From: Bog-532 sp963830385
GTDB taxonomy: Bacteria; Actinomycetota; Actinomycetes; Streptosporangiales; Streptosporangiaceae
Direction: 5' to 3'
Length of the DNA stretch: 64,000 nucleotides
Assembly (NCBI GenBank): GCA_963830385.1
Contig: CAWHMD010000002.1
Location: forward strand, 744,001 to 808,000
Shown: positions 8,265 through 17,557 of the stretch, piece by piece
Layout of the letters: every line of letters starts with the position of its first letter
Numbering within the stretch: the first letter of the stretch is position 1
Program-made: the position numbers and the translations under genes
Notes under the pieces: model-generated
The model's input: the letters and a program-made list of their open reading frames with translations, nothing else
What the model was told of the DNA's origin: nothing
Database searches by the model: none

Positions 8265-9819
8265 GGAGCACCCCGCTCCGGGAGCGCGGGGCCGTTGCCC
8301 GCGAGCAGCGCGTCATCGAAGTGGATGCGCTCGCGCGGCAGGCCCGCCCGGTTCAGCGCGCGGATGCTCTCACGGACCATCGCGGGCGGCCCGGCCACGT
8401 AGGCCTCGCACGCACGGTGCGGCAGGTACCGGGCGGCGACCCGGCCCACGTTGCCCTGCATGCCGTCGAACGAGCGGTCGTCGGAGGTCACCGGGATGAC
8501 CTCCAGCCCCGGCCAGGCGTCGGCCAGCTGCCACAGGTCCGGCAGGTCGTACAGCTCCTGGCGCCGCCGGGCCCCGCAGAACAGGTGAATGCGGCGGGGC
8601 CGGGTGGTGGAATCCCGGATCGCCTGCTCGACGACGGCCTTGATCGGCGCCAGCCCGGTCCCCCCGGCCACGCACACCAGGTCCCGGCCGTCGGCGTGCG
8701 CCAGCGTCATCGTGCCCAGCGGCGGTCCGAGCGTCAGCTCGGTGCCGGGCGGGGTGTGCCGGACCAGGGCGTTGCTGACCCACCCGCCCGGGACCGCCTT
8801 GACGTGCAGCTGGACCAGGCCGTCCTCGCGGGGCAGCCGGCGATCGAGTACGACCGCCACACCCGTGGCCACCGCGGGTGCTGCACGGTGACGTGCTGGC
8901 CGGCCTCGAACCGCATGCCCTGGTCGAGCGCGATCGTGAGCACGGCCATGTCCCGGTAACGCTCTTCGACCTCGACGGCCTCGGACGTCCAGAAGGCCGG
9001 AGCCGAGGTGGCCACCTCGTCCGCGGCCTGGATCATCAGCGTCGAGATGGCTACGTAGGCGTCCAGCCAGGCCTGTTCGGCCGCGGGGGTGAAGGCCGGC
9101 CCGGCGAACCGGCGCAGGGTGGCCAGCAGGGCCGCGCCGACCGCCTCGTACATGGCGGGGTCCACCCCGTACTTGCGATGGTCCCGGCCGAGCTGGGCCA
9201 GGTAGGCGGCCATCTCGTCGGGGGTGGTGAGGCTCTCCACGATCCGGACCAGGGCACCCACCAAGCGGTCGCGCTGGTGGTCCATGGCGGGCGGGAACAG
9301 GGCGCGCAGCCGTGGGTGGCGGGCGAACAGCTGCCCGTAGAAGTAACCGGGGACGGCATCGCCGGCCTCCGCCACGATCGCGAACGTCGACCGCACGGCG
9401 TCGACCGCGGGCTCGGACAGTCCCCTTTCCGGAGCGTCGGGAACCTTGGCCGCCTCGCCTGCCTTGTCCGCGCCAGCCGCGTCGTCGGCCGCCTCCGTCC
9501 CGGCCGCGGGCTCGCCGGGCGGCTCCGTCTCGCCCTGCGCTGTTACCGGCCGTTCCTCGTCGCTGGCCGCTTGGGTCCGCAGACGGGGCTGGCTCCGGGT
9601 CAGCTCGGCCACCGGCGCGGCCAGCAAATCGCCGCCGCCGGGCCCGGCGCGGTGCGGCGGCCCCGGCGCCAGCGCCAGCAGCCCCTCCCGCACGCGGGCC
9701 AGGACGTGCCGGTCCATGCGCCAGCCGCGCAGCTGCCACCAGGCCAGCGGAGCCTGCTCCTCCTCCGGCTCGGCACGCGGAGCTGGAACGTCTTTGAGCA
9801 AGCCGACGCGATCTGCCAC
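8255..9819 (-). pseudogene. Globin/FAD/NAD(P) reductase (flavohaemoglobin-like), apparent frameshift
   Basis: Two reading frames together encode one flavohaemoglobin-like protein. The upstream frame (start ATG 9819) has a 130-residue Ala/Glu-rich leader, a globin domain (about 135-280, with VPGYFYGQLFARHPRLRALFP and the HRKYGV region) and the start of the FAD barrel ending at the flavin motif WRSYSIA. The rest of the barrel and the NAD(P) domain (LVCVAGGTGLAPIKAVV, AYVAGPPAMVRESI) continue in another frame down to 8255. The switch falls near 8835, inside a G/C run, where one base appears to be missing. If real, the protein is truncated before the NAD(P) site; if a sequencing error, it is a normal enzyme that could consume nitric oxide or oxygen. 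Confidence 0.8.
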
Positions 9820-9956
9820 AGGCCCCTCCCACCCACTTGGAAAGCATCACAGACGCCGCCTATCCCCCATTTCGGGCACACAGACGACATGCGATGTAAC
9901 CATATGTAGCAGATGATTCGGGCAGTAGTCGTCGAATTACGATTTGATAGGAACCG

Positions 9957-12150
9957 TCACGTCTTTTCGAGGAACTCGGCTCGCTGCGGGCCGAGCAGTC
10001 CGGCGATGGCCTCGGCCAGCGGCTGGTGATCGGTCAGGTCCGGGTCCTCGCGGACCACGGCGGTGGCCTCCTCGCGGGCCTGGCGGATCAGGTCCTCGTC
10101 GGCCAGCAGGCTGAGCAGCTTGAGGCTGGAACAGGCCGGCCTGGGTGGCGCCGAGCACGTCACCCTCGCGGCGCTGCTCCAGGTCGAGCCGGGACAGGCT
10201 GAACCCGTCCAGGGTGGCGGCCACCGCGTCCAGCCGCTCCCGGGCCGGGCTGCCGTCGGCGGCCTCGGTGACCAGCAGGCACAGCCCCGGGTGCTGGCCC
10301 CGGCCGACCCGGCCACGCAGCTGGTGCAGCTGGGAGACCCCGAACCGGTCGGCGTCCATGACCACCATCACGGTGGCGTTGGGCACGTCCACCCCGACCT
10401 CGATGACCGTGGTGGCGACCAGCACGTCCAGGTGCCCCTCGGTGAACGAGCGCATGACCCGCTCCTTCTCGTCGGCCGGCATCCGGCCGTGCAGCACCGC
10501 CAGCCGCAGCCCGCTGAGCGGGCCCTCCTCCAGCGCCGGGGCCACGTCGAGCACGGCCAGCCGGGGACGGCGGCCGGCGGTCTCCTCATCGTCGCCGGCG
10601 GGCGGCTCCTCATCGTCGGCGTCGCTGCTGCCGACCCGGGGACAGACCACGTAGGCCTGGCGGCCCTGGCTGACCTCCTCGCGGATGCGCTCCCAGGCCC
10701 GGTCCAGGAACCGCGGCCTGTCGGCCGGCACCACGTGCGAGGCGATCGGCGACCGGCCGGACGGCAGCTCGGTCAGGGTCGAGGTCTCCAGGTCCCCGTA
10801 GACGGTCATGGCCACCGTGCGCGGGATCGGGGTGGCCGTCATGACCAGGACGTGCGGGCGGCCGCCGGCCGCCTTCTCGCGGAGCGCGTCCCGCTGCTCG
10901 ACGCCGAACCGGTGCTGCTCGTCGATCACGATCAGCCCCAGGTCGCTGAACCGGACGTGCTCCTCCAGCAGGGCGTGGGTGCCGATGACGACGCCGGCGT
11001 CGCCGGTGAACACGTCGGTCAGCGCCTCGCGCCGGGCGGCGGTGCCGGTCGAGCCGGTGAGCAGTACGACCCGGGTGGCGGTGTCGGCCGCGCCCAGCCG
11101 GCCCGCCTGGCCGAGCGGGCCGAGCATCGCGCTGATCGAGCGGTAGTGCTGCTGGGCCAGGACCTCGGTCGGCGCCAGCAGCGCGGCCTGGCCGCCCGCG
11201 TCGATGACCTGGAGCATGGCCCGGACCGCGATCACCGTCTTGCCCGAGCCGACCTCGCCCTGCAGCAGCCGGTGCATGGGGAACGCGCAGGCCAGGTCGG
11301 CCGAGATCGTCTCCCCGGCCGCACACTGGCCGGCCGTGAGGCTGAACGGGAGCCTGGTGTCGAACGCCTCGGCCAGGCCGCCCGACAGCAGCGGCCGGGG
11401 AGTGGCCGGCAGCGCCGCCGCCGCGTGGCGGCGCTGGGCCAGGGCCGACTGCAGCACGAACGCCTCGTCCCACTTGAGCCGGCGGCGGGCCTTGCGGTAG
11501 TCGTCCACGTCCAGCGGCCGGTGCACGGCGTGGGTGGCCTCGGCCAGGCCGATCAGCTGGTGCCGCTCGCGCAGCGCGGCCGGCAACGGGTCCTCCCCTA
11601 TGTCCAGGGTGTCGAGCACGGTGCGGATGGCCTTGGCGATCTGCCAGGACGAGATCTTGGCGCTGGCTGGGTAGACCGGGATCAGCTCGGCCGCGTAGCC
11701 CGCGGCGTACTCGACGGCCTGCCCGCTGGCGGTGGTCTCGGACGGCAGCATCTCGCAGTCCGGGTGGACCAGCTGGCGCTTGCCGCGAAACGACGACACC
11801 GTGCCCGCGAACAGGCCCAGCGCCTCCGGGCGGAGCAGCCGCTGCCAGTAGCCGGCCTTGTGGAAGAACATCAGCGTCAGCCGGGCGGTGCCGTCGGTGA
11901 CGATGACCTCCAGCCGGTCACCGCGGCGGCCGCCCATCGGCAGCTTGCGGACCAGCGCGACCTTGGCCAGCACGGTGACGTGCTCGCCCTCGCGCAGCGA
12001 GGACAGCTCGGTCAGCTCGCCGCGGCTGGCGTACCGGCGGGGATAGTGCCGCAGCAGGTCGCCCGCGTCGGTCAGGCCGAACGCGTCGTGGAGGACCTTG
12101 GCCGTCTTCGCGCCCAGCACCCGCTCGAGCGGATCACGCACGGTCGTCAT
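9957..12150 (-). CDS. recG: ATP-dependent DNA helicase RecG (apparent frameshift near 3' end)
   Basis: RecG remodels stalled replication forks and Holliday junctions. The start MTTVRDPLERVLGAKTAK at 12150 is chosen because sequence upstream is unrelated and runs into rpmB. The wedge/OB domain covers about residues 55-150; the helicase core has Walker A GEVGSGKT, DEQH box, MTATPIPRT and the motif VI region QLRGRVGRG. Near 10132 the frame breaks: after EGDVLGATQAG the family C-terminus (SSLKLLSLLADEDLIRQARE... to LEKT) continues in a different frame ending at 9957, while the original frame runs on to 9937 with unrelated Pro/Gly-rich sequence. The RecG tail is therefore lost or the assembly is wrong. 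The yloV/DAK gene usually next to recG is absent here. Confidence 0.9.
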
Positions 12151-12325
12151 ACCGGCAGGATAGAATCGGGTACGGACAGAAACGTGCCGACGGCCCAGTA
12201 AGCGACACGGCAAGGCGTCACAGCTGAGGGCTCCGGTTCGCGTCCTGGCGTTTCGTTGGATATCCTCTGACGGCTGCTCCCGTGGTGTGAGCGGCCATCG
12301 ACCACCTTCGACTTTGGAGTAACCC

Positions 12326-12511
12326 GTGGCTTCCGTCTGCGACGTATGCGGCAAGGGGCCGGGCTTCGGCAACAACATCTCGCACTCGCACCGCCGCACC
12401 CGCCGCCGCTGGAACCCGAACATCCAGACCGTTCGCGCCGTGGTCGGCCGCACGCACAAGCGCATCAACGTGTGCACGTCGTGCATCAAGGCCGGCAAGG
12501 TCACCCGCTAG
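12326..12511 (+). CDS. rpmB: 50S ribosomal protein L28
   Basis: L28 of the large ribosomal subunit, 61 residues, starting MASVCDVCGKGPGFGNNISH and containing two Cys pairs (CDVC, CTSC), the zinc-binding form of L28. The start is GTG at 12326 with GGAG six bases upstream. It is divergent from recG, with 175 bp of shared upstream sequence, and is followed by a strong terminator. Confidence 0.97.
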   Translation: MASVCDVCGKGPGFGNNISHSHRRTRRRWNPNIQTVRAVVGRTHKRINVCTSCIKAGKVTR

Positions 12512-12528
12512 CGGCCTCGCTCTCCCCA

Positions 12529-12560
12529 CCCGGGCGCCCCGGCGGCGCCCGGGTTCTTTG
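12529..12560 (+). terminator. rpmB terminator
   Basis: A perfect 10-bp stem (CCCGGGCGCC with its complement, 12529-12538 and 12544-12553) with a 5-nt loop, followed by TTCTTTGT, 18 bp after the rpmB stop codon. Confidence 0.85.
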
Positions 12561-12594
12561 TGTGCCGTCACCTTTTTCATTAAAATGACCGGCA

Positions 12595-12790
12595 GCATGC
12601 GGTTGCGCCTAGGGTTCCGGCGGCGGCCCGCCTGATCGACCCCCACAATCAGGGCCATCGCGACCGGACCGAGCGGCGCCACGATGCGGCGGCCCATGGT
12701 CCGGGCCTGCGCACCGACACCTGACGGGATAAAAGCCCTGAGGGCTCCTGTTTCGCATGCCCCGCTATGGCGGGGCGGCCCCGAGGAGCC
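12595..12790 (+). promoter_or_regulatory. ykkC-class riboswitch (guanidine-I-like) with translation-control platform
   Basis: The leader of the EamA transporter matches the ykkC aptamer in order and spacing: CCTAGGGTTCCGG (12608-12620), ACCGGACCGAGCGG (12663-12676), then ACACC and ACGGGATAAAAGCCC (12724-12738). The ends close as a perfect 7-bp P1 (12595-12601 with 12754-12760). Behind it, GCCCCGC-TATG-GCGGGGC (12759-12776) overlaps the P1 3' strand, and GGCTCCT at 12743-12749, inside the aptamer, is complementary to AGGAGCC at 12784-12790, which includes the ribosome site. Ligand binding could thus free the ribosome site. The ykkC class includes guanidine-I, PRPP, ppGpp and ADP binders; the transporter context favours guanidine, but I cannot assign the subtype by eye. 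Confidence 0.82.
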
Positions 12791-12795
12791 TTCTG

Positions 12796-13656
12796 ATGAG
12801 CTTTGCCGCCGGCGCGTCCCCGTTCGTCCTCGCCACCACGCTGAGCGCGGCCGTCGCGCACGCCACCTGGAATTCGATCGCGCACGGCATCAAGGACAAG
12901 CTGGTCTCGTTCACCCTGGTCAGCCTGGGCGGCACGATCTGCGCGGTGCCGCTGGTGCTGCTGGGGGCCACGCCGTCCAGCCGGAGCTGGGGCTACCTGG
13001 GCGTCTCGGTCGTCCTGCACATCGCGTACACGGTGCTGCTGATGGCGTCGTACCGGCTGGGCGACTTCGGCCAGACCTACCCGCTCGCCCGCGGCACGTC
13101 ACCGCTGGTCGTGCTGGCGCTGGCGGCCGCGTTCGCGGGCGAGACGCCCGGGCCGGGTCAGTTCGCCGGGGTGGCGCTGATCTGCGCCGGGCTGGGCATC
13201 CTGGTGCTGTCCGGCCGCCGGTCCGGCGGGTACGACAAGCGGGCGGTGGTGGCCGCGGTCGCCACCGGCCTCACGATCGCCGGCTACACCACCGTGGACG
13301 GCATCGGAGTCCGGCTGTCCCACAGCGTGGCCGGTTACGCCGGCTGGCTGATGCTGCTGGAGACCGCGCCCTGGCCGTTCGTCGCGCTGGCCCTGCGCCG
13401 CCGCCAGCTGCTGCCCGCGATGCGCCCGGTGTGGCCCATCGGCCTGCTCGGCGGGGCGTTGTCGGTGCTGGCCTACGGGCTGGTGCTGTGGGCGCAGACC
13501 CGCGGGGCGCTGGCCACGGTGGCGGCGTTGCGCGAGTCGTCCATCGTGGTGGCCGCGGTGATCGGCAGCGTGTTCTTCCACGAGCGGTTCGGCCGGGTGC
13601 GGATCGTGGCCGCCCTGTGCGTAACGGCCGGGATCGCCGTGCTGTATCTGACTTAG
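12796..13656 (+). CDS. EamA/DMT-family transporter behind a ykkC riboswitch
   Basis: A 286-residue membrane protein with about ten hydrophobic segments in two EamA repeats (roughly residues 5-140 and 150-286), typical of drug/metabolite transporters of the inner membrane. Visible features are the TYPLARGTSPLVVLALAAAFAGE segment ending repeat one and ALRESSIVVAAVIGSVFFHERFG in repeat two, both common in EamA exporters. The start at 12796 has GAGGAG eight bases upstream; an upstream in-frame ATG at 12757 lies inside the riboswitch and is rejected. Control by the ykkC aptamer suggests export of guanidine or a related nitrogen compound, which is inference. Confidence 0.88.
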   Translation: MSFAAGASPFVLATTLSAAVAHATWNSIAHGIKDKLVSFTLVSLGGTICAVPLVLLGATPSSRSWGYLGVSVVLHIAYTVLLMASYRLGDFGQTYPLARGTSPLVVLALAAAFAGETPGPGQFAGVALICAGLGILVLSGRRSGGYDKRAVVAAVATGLTIAGYTTVDGIGVRLSHSVAGYAGWLMLLETAPWPFVALALRRRQLLPAMRPVWPIGLLGGALSVLAYGLVLWAQTRGALATVAALRESSIVVAAVIGSVFFHERFGRVRIVAALCVTAGIAVLYLT

Positions 13657-13687
13657 GTCAGCTCCGGAGGTGCTGGGCGCCGGCTGG

Positions 13688-14497
13688 CTAGGGGCGGGTC
13701 TGCCAGGCGTGGTCGACCGGGCCTATGCCGGAGCCCAGGGGGAAGCCGCCGCGGATGGCACCGGTCACGTACTCGCGGGCCTGGGCGACCGCGGCCGGGA
13801 CATCCTCGCCGCGGGCCAGGTAGGACGCGATGGCCGAGGCCAGCGTGCAGCCGGTGCCGTGGGTGTGCGGGGTCGCGATCCGCTCGCCGCCGAAGCGCCA
13901 GGTGCGATCGCCGTCGTAGAGCAGGTCGATCGGGTCACCAGCCAGGTGGCCGCCCTTGATCAGCACGTACTTGGGGCCGAGGGCCTTGATGGCCTGGGCC
14001 ACCACCAGCATGCTGTCCTCGTCCACCGCCTTGGTGCCGGACAGCTGCTCGGCCTCGTCCAGGTTGGGGGTGACCACGGTGGCCAGCGGCAGCAGGGTGT
14101 CGCGGAGGCTGTCGCCCGCCCCCTCCAGCAGCAGCGAGTGCCCGTGCTTGGACACCGCGACCGGGTCCACCACCAGCGGCGCCGGGATCGCGGCCAGCAC
14201 CTCGGCCACCACGCTGACGATTCCGCTGGAGGCCAGCATCCCGGTCTTGACCGCCTGCACCGGGATGTCGGTGAGGAGCGAGTAGAGCTGCTCGCGCACC
14301 GCGTCGGGCGACAGGTCCCAGAAATTCTGCACGCCGACCGAGTTCTGCGCGGTGACCGCGGTGACCACGCTCATCCCGTACACCCCGAGGGCTTGCATGG
14401 TCTTCAGATCGGCCTGGATCCCCGCTCCGCCGCACGAGTCCGACCCGGCGACGGTGAGCACGCACGGCGGGGTCGGGGGGAACGGCGGCTGCGACAT
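13688..14497 (-). CDS. thiD: Hydroxymethylpyrimidine/phosphomethylpyrimidine kinase
   Basis: ThiD phosphorylates HMP and HMP-phosphate for thiamine synthesis. The 269-residue protein has the ribokinase-fold motifs LTVAGSDSCGGAGIQADLKTM near the N-terminus, VVDPVAVSKHG in the middle and the anion-hole HGTGCTLASAIASYL near residue 215. The start MSQPPFPPTPPCVLTVAGSD at 14497 is chosen; longer forms add unrelated Arg/Pro sequence that overlaps thiL. It lies 38 bp downstream of thiL in the same direction, so the two thiamine kinases probably form one operon. Confidence 0.96.
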   Translation of the reverse strand: MSQPPFPPTPPCVLTVAGSDSCGGAGIQADLKTMQALGVYGMSVVTAVTAQNSVGVQNFWDLSPDAVREQLYSLLTDIPVQAVKTGMLASSGIVSVVAEVLAAIPAPLVVDPVAVSKHGHSLLLEGAGDSLRDTLLPLATVVTPNLDEAEQLSGTKAVDEDSMLVVAQAIKALGPKYVLIKGGHLAGDPIDLLYDGDRTWRFGGERIATPHTHGTGCTLASAIASYLARGEDVPAAVAQAREYVTGAIRGGFPLGSGIGPVDHAWQTRP

Positions 14498-14535
14498 GGG
14501 TTCCACATTATGTGCGGGCGCAAGCCCGGAGCGTG

Positions 14536-15486
14536 TCAGCCGGGATCGGTGGCGGGATCGGTGAAATGCTCCCAGCCGCCCGGGCCCGCGTGCGGGCGGC
14601 CATCGACCAGGACACCGTGGCCCGCGCGCACCCGGCCGATGACCCGCCAGCGGGTCGGCAGCGCGGTGGCGGGCGGGAACGTGGCCACCAGTGAGTGGTC
14701 CTCGCCCCCGGTCAGCATCCACTCCAGCGGAGCCTGCGAGCGGCCCAGCGCCTCGGCCGCCGGGACCAGCGGGGCCGGGTCCAGCGCGGCCGGGTGCACG
14801 TCGATGGCGACACCGCTGGCGCCGGCGATGTGCGCGAGGTCGGCCAGCAGCCCGTCGCTGACGTCCATCAGCGCGGTGGCGCCCAGGTCGGCCGCCTCCG
14901 GGCCGGCGTCGTAGGGCGGAGTGGCCCGCAGGTGGGCGGCAACCAGCGCGGCCAGCGGGCGCTGGCCCGCCGCCAGCAGGGCTGCCTCACGGTAACCGGC
15001 CGTCAGCAGGGCCAGCCCGGCCGCCGAATGACCGAGCGGCCCGGCCACCGCCAGCACGTCGCCCGGCCGCCCCCCGGCCCGGGTCACCGGGGCGCGGCCC
15101 TGCAGGTCACCCAGGCCGGTCACGGCCAGCAGGACGGCGTCGAAGCGGGCGGTGTCCCCGCCGGCCACGGTCGCGCCGGCCCGTTCGGCCTCGGCGGCCA
15201 GGCCCGCGGCCAGTTCCAGCGCCCAGGACGAGGGCAGGCCGGGCGGGGCGGCGAACGCCACCAGCAGCGCGGTCGGACGGGCACCCATGGCCGCCACGTC
15301 GGCCAGGCTGCGGACCGCGGCCCGGTGGCCGATGTCGGCCGGGCCGGCCCAGTCGCGCCGGAAGTGCCGGCCCTCGAGCAGGAAGTCGGTGGTGGCCACC
15401 ACCCGCCGGTCGGGTGCGGCCAGCACCGCGGCGTCGTCCCCGATGCCGACCTCGGTGCCGGGCCCGGTCTTCAGCCGCTCGGCCAT
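14536..15486 (-). CDS. thiL: Thiamine-monophosphate kinase (start uncertain)
   Basis: ThiL makes thiamine diphosphate from thiamine monophosphate. The AIR-synthase-fold motifs are present: VGIGDDAAVL, VATTDFLLEGRHFRRDW, ATVAGGDTARFDA and ALMDVSDGLLADL, over about 316 residues. The first ATG (15486) gives MAERLKTGPG, but the codons just upstream in the same frame encode IGELGEFGLIAE, the usual ThiL N-terminal helix. No ATG, GTG or TTG opens that segment. A GGGAGG site precedes an in-frame ATC at 15582, so a non-standard start or a sequence error should be considered; the true protein is probably 10-32 residues longer. Confidence 0.9.
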   Translation of the reverse strand: MAERLKTGPGTEVGIGDDAAVLAAPDRRVVATTDFLLEGRHFRRDWAGPADIGHRAAVRSLADVAAMGARPTALLVAFAAPPGLPSSWALELAAGLAAEAERAGATVAGGDTARFDAVLLAVTGLGDLQGRAPVTRAGGRPGDVLAVAGPLGHSAAGLALLTAGYREAALLAAGQRPLAALVAAHLRATPPYDAGPEAADLGATALMDVSDGLLADLAHIAGASGVAIDVHPAALDPAPLVPAAEALGRSQAPLEWMLTGGEDHSLVATFPPATALPTRWRVIGRVRAGHGVLVDGRPHAGPGGWEHFTDPATDPG

Positions 15487-15697
15487 CTCGGCGATCAGCC
15501 CGAACTCACCCAGTTCCCCGATGCTCGGGCCGCCGAGGTTTTCGCTGGTGGTACCGCCGCCGTCGCGGTTCTCGGTGCCGATGCCGGCCTCCCGCCAAAT
15601 TCGGGTGATCGCGCCCTGTGAGTGATGTTGCGCCCTAAGGTAGCGTGGCCTCTCCGGGCTCTATTCACCGTCGAACACTGTGCCCCTGGAGGACGTC

Positions 15698-15931
15698 ATG
15701 GTTCGGGCTTACATCCTGGTCCAGACGGAGGTCGGCAAGGCCGCCGATGTCGCCAAGCAGATCGCCGCAATCAGCGGGGTCACTCAGGCGGAGGACGTGA
15801 CCGGCCCGTACGACGTCATCGTCCGGGCCGAAGCGGAGAACGTGGATGAGCTGGGCCGCCTGGTCGCGGCCAAAATCCAGTCGGTCGACGGCATCACCCG
15901 CACCCTCACCTGCCCGGTGGTCTACATCTGA
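15698..15931 (+). CDS. Stand-alone Lrp/AsnC ligand-sensing (RAM) domain protein
   Basis: A 77-residue protein, MVRAYILVQTEVGKAADVAK..., made only of the Lrp/AsnC C-terminal effector domain without the helix-turn-helix. The GPYDVIVRAEAENVDELGRLVA stretch is the typical ligand-pocket side. Such proteins assemble as oligomers that bind amino acids, sometimes modulating full-length Lrp proteins. The ATG at 15698 follows TGGAGG at good spacing. It is a single gene between thiL and cofC. The homologous short gene occurs at this position in other actinomycetes, but its partner is not known to me. Confidence 0.88.
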   Translation: MVRAYILVQTEVGKAADVAKQIAAISGVTQAEDVTGPYDVIVRAEAENVDELGRLVAAKIQSVDGITRTLTCPVVYI

Positions 15932-15932
15932 C

Positions 15933-16586
15933 CTAGCCAGCCGCCCGTAGCAGCTCGGCGGCCAGGGCGGACGTGCGCGCGCCGAGACCCAGCCGGGCAG
16001 CCGCGCGCAGGTCCTCACCGGTGTCGACGTCGCGGCGGAGGCCGGTGATGTCCGGGAGCAGCAGCTCGGCCGCGCCCTGGGCGGTGTGGCGGAACCGTGA
16101 GTCCGGGCCGAACGCCGGGCGGAACGGAACGCCCGGGCCGGCCGTGTACAGCGTGGTCCCGGACCCCTGGACGTCCGGCACGAACGCCTCCGGCCACGAC
16201 GAGGCGGCCCGCAGGGCCACCGCCATCTCCTCCGGCCGCAACGCCGGCAGGTCGCCCGACAGCGCCGCGATCCCCGATCCCGGCCAGCGCCGGGCGGCCT
16301 GGGCGGCGCCGTGGACCAGCGCCTCGTTCAGCCCCGCGCCCGGCTCGTCGGGCACCACGGTCGCGCCGGCGGCCGTCAGCTCGGCCGCCGCGACCGGGTC
16401 ATCGGTGACGACGATCACCCGGCCCGCCACCGGCGACGCCATCACCGCGCTGATCGTGTCCGCGACCATGGCCAGCGCCAGCTCGGCCCGGCGCGAACCG
16501 GCCAGGGGGGCGATCCGGGACTTCGCGCGGGCAAGTACTTTGACGGGAACGACCACCGCCCAAGCGAACCGGGCATCATCGGACAT
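15933..16586 (-). CDS. fbiD: 2-phospho-L-lactate/phosphoenolpyruvate guanylyltransferase
   Basis: CofC/FbiD activates phospholactate or phosphoenolpyruvate with GTP in coenzyme F420 synthesis; in mycobacteria the substrate is phosphoenolpyruvate. The 217-residue product starts MSDDARFAWAVVVPVKVLARAKSRI, the family nucleotide-binding opening, and has IAALSGDLPALRPEEM (metal-binding DxPA) and FGPDSRFRHTAQGA downstream. The start at 16586 is preferred over an in-frame ATG ten codons upstream, which adds non-conserved sequence. Its stop abuts the convergent Lrp-domain gene by 1 bp. It indicates that the organism makes F420, consistent with the split-barrel protein at 7.6-8.3 kb. Confidence 0.92.
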   Translation of the reverse strand: MSDDARFAWAVVVPVKVLARAKSRIAPLAGSRRAELALAMVADTISAVMASPVAGRVIVVTDDPVAAAELTAAGATVVPDEPGAGLNEALVHGAAQAARRWPGSGIAALSGDLPALRPEEMAVALRAASSWPEAFVPDVQGSGTTLYTAGPGVPFRPAFGPDSRFRHTAQGAAELLLPDITGLRRDVDTGEDLRAAARLGLGARTSALAAELLRAAG

Positions 16587-16660
16587 AAGCGTGATCCTGC
16601 CTCGACATCGAACCACCCCAACCAGGAGACTGACCTGATGAAGATCGGAAGCCTCGCGCC

Positions 16661-17557
16661 ATGACCGGGCAGGAGCGAAGCTACTCGCCCATCGGGCGGC
16701 AATTCACCGGGCGGACGCTGCACATCTTGCTGCGCCTGCTCATGAAGCAGGACCAGCGGGGCCAGGAGAACCTCCCCCGGACCGGCGGCGTGATCCTGGC
16801 CCCCAACCACCTCTCCTACGCCGACTGGGGCGCGGTCGCGGTGTTCAGCTACGAACAGGGCCGCTTCCCCGTGTTCCTCATCAAGTCTTCTGTCTTCAAC
16901 GTCAAAGTCATCGGCCCATTCCTGCGTAAGCTCGGTGAGCTCCCCGTTTACCGTAACCGCAACGACGCGGCGCTGGTGCTCAAGCAGGCCGAGGACGCGC
17001 TGCGGGACGGTCAGTGCGTGATCGTCTACCCGGAAGGTACCGCTTCGCGGGACCCGGACCTGTGGCCGATGGTGGGCAAGACCGGCGCGGCCCGGCTGGC
17101 GCTCAAGACCGGGGTGCCGGTGATCCCGATCGCGCAGTGGGGCGCCCACGAAGCGCTCCCCTACGGCACCACGAAACCGCGCCTGTGGCCACGCAAGCGG
17201 GCCCAGCTGGTGGCCGGCCCGCCGGTCGACCTGTCCCGCTGGGAAGGCAAGCCGCTGACCGCGACCACGCTGCGGGAGGCCACCGCGGCGATCATGGCCG
17301 ACGTGACCAGCCTGCTCACCGGGTTGCGCCCGGGGACCCCGCCGGCCGTGCCGTTCGACATGGACAAAGCGGGCAAGCAGGTCAAGTCGGCCGAGGCCGT
17401 CGAGGCGCCCGAGGCTGCTGAGCCTGGTGAGGCTGGTGGGGTTAGCGGGTCCGCTGGGACTGATGGGGGCGCTGGGGCTGGCGGGTCCGCTGCGGCTGAT
17501 GGGAGCAGTGGGGGCGCCGGCCCGGCGGAGACAGAGACGGAGACCCGCCCGACGTGA
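16661..17557 (+). CDS. plsC: 1-acyl-sn-glycerol-3-phosphate acyltransferase
   Basis: PlsC-type membrane-associated acyltransferase that converts lysophosphatidate to phosphatidate. The catalytic NHLSYADW (HX4D, about residues 49-56) and the acyl-acceptor motif VYPEGTASRDP (about 127-137) are intact. After residue 235 comes a long Ala/Glu/Gly-rich tail ending TETETRPT that is probably disordered. It overlaps gpsA by 4 bp (GTGA), so glycerol-3-phosphate production and acylation are translationally coupled, a common actinobacterial pairing. Confidence 0.94.
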   Translation: MTGQERSYSPIGRQFTGRTLHILLRLLMKQDQRGQENLPRTGGVILAPNHLSYADWGAVAVFSYEQGRFPVFLIKSSVFNVKVIGPFLRKLGELPVYRNRNDAALVLKQAEDALRDGQCVIVYPEGTASRDPDLWPMVGKTGAARLALKTGVPVIPIAQWGAHEALPYGTTKPRLWPRKRAQLVAGPPVDLSRWEGKPLTATTLREATAAIMADVTSLLTGLRPGTPPAVPFDMDKAGKQVKSAEAVEAPEAAEPGEAGGVSGSAGTDGGAGAGGSAAADGSSGGAGPAETETETRPT

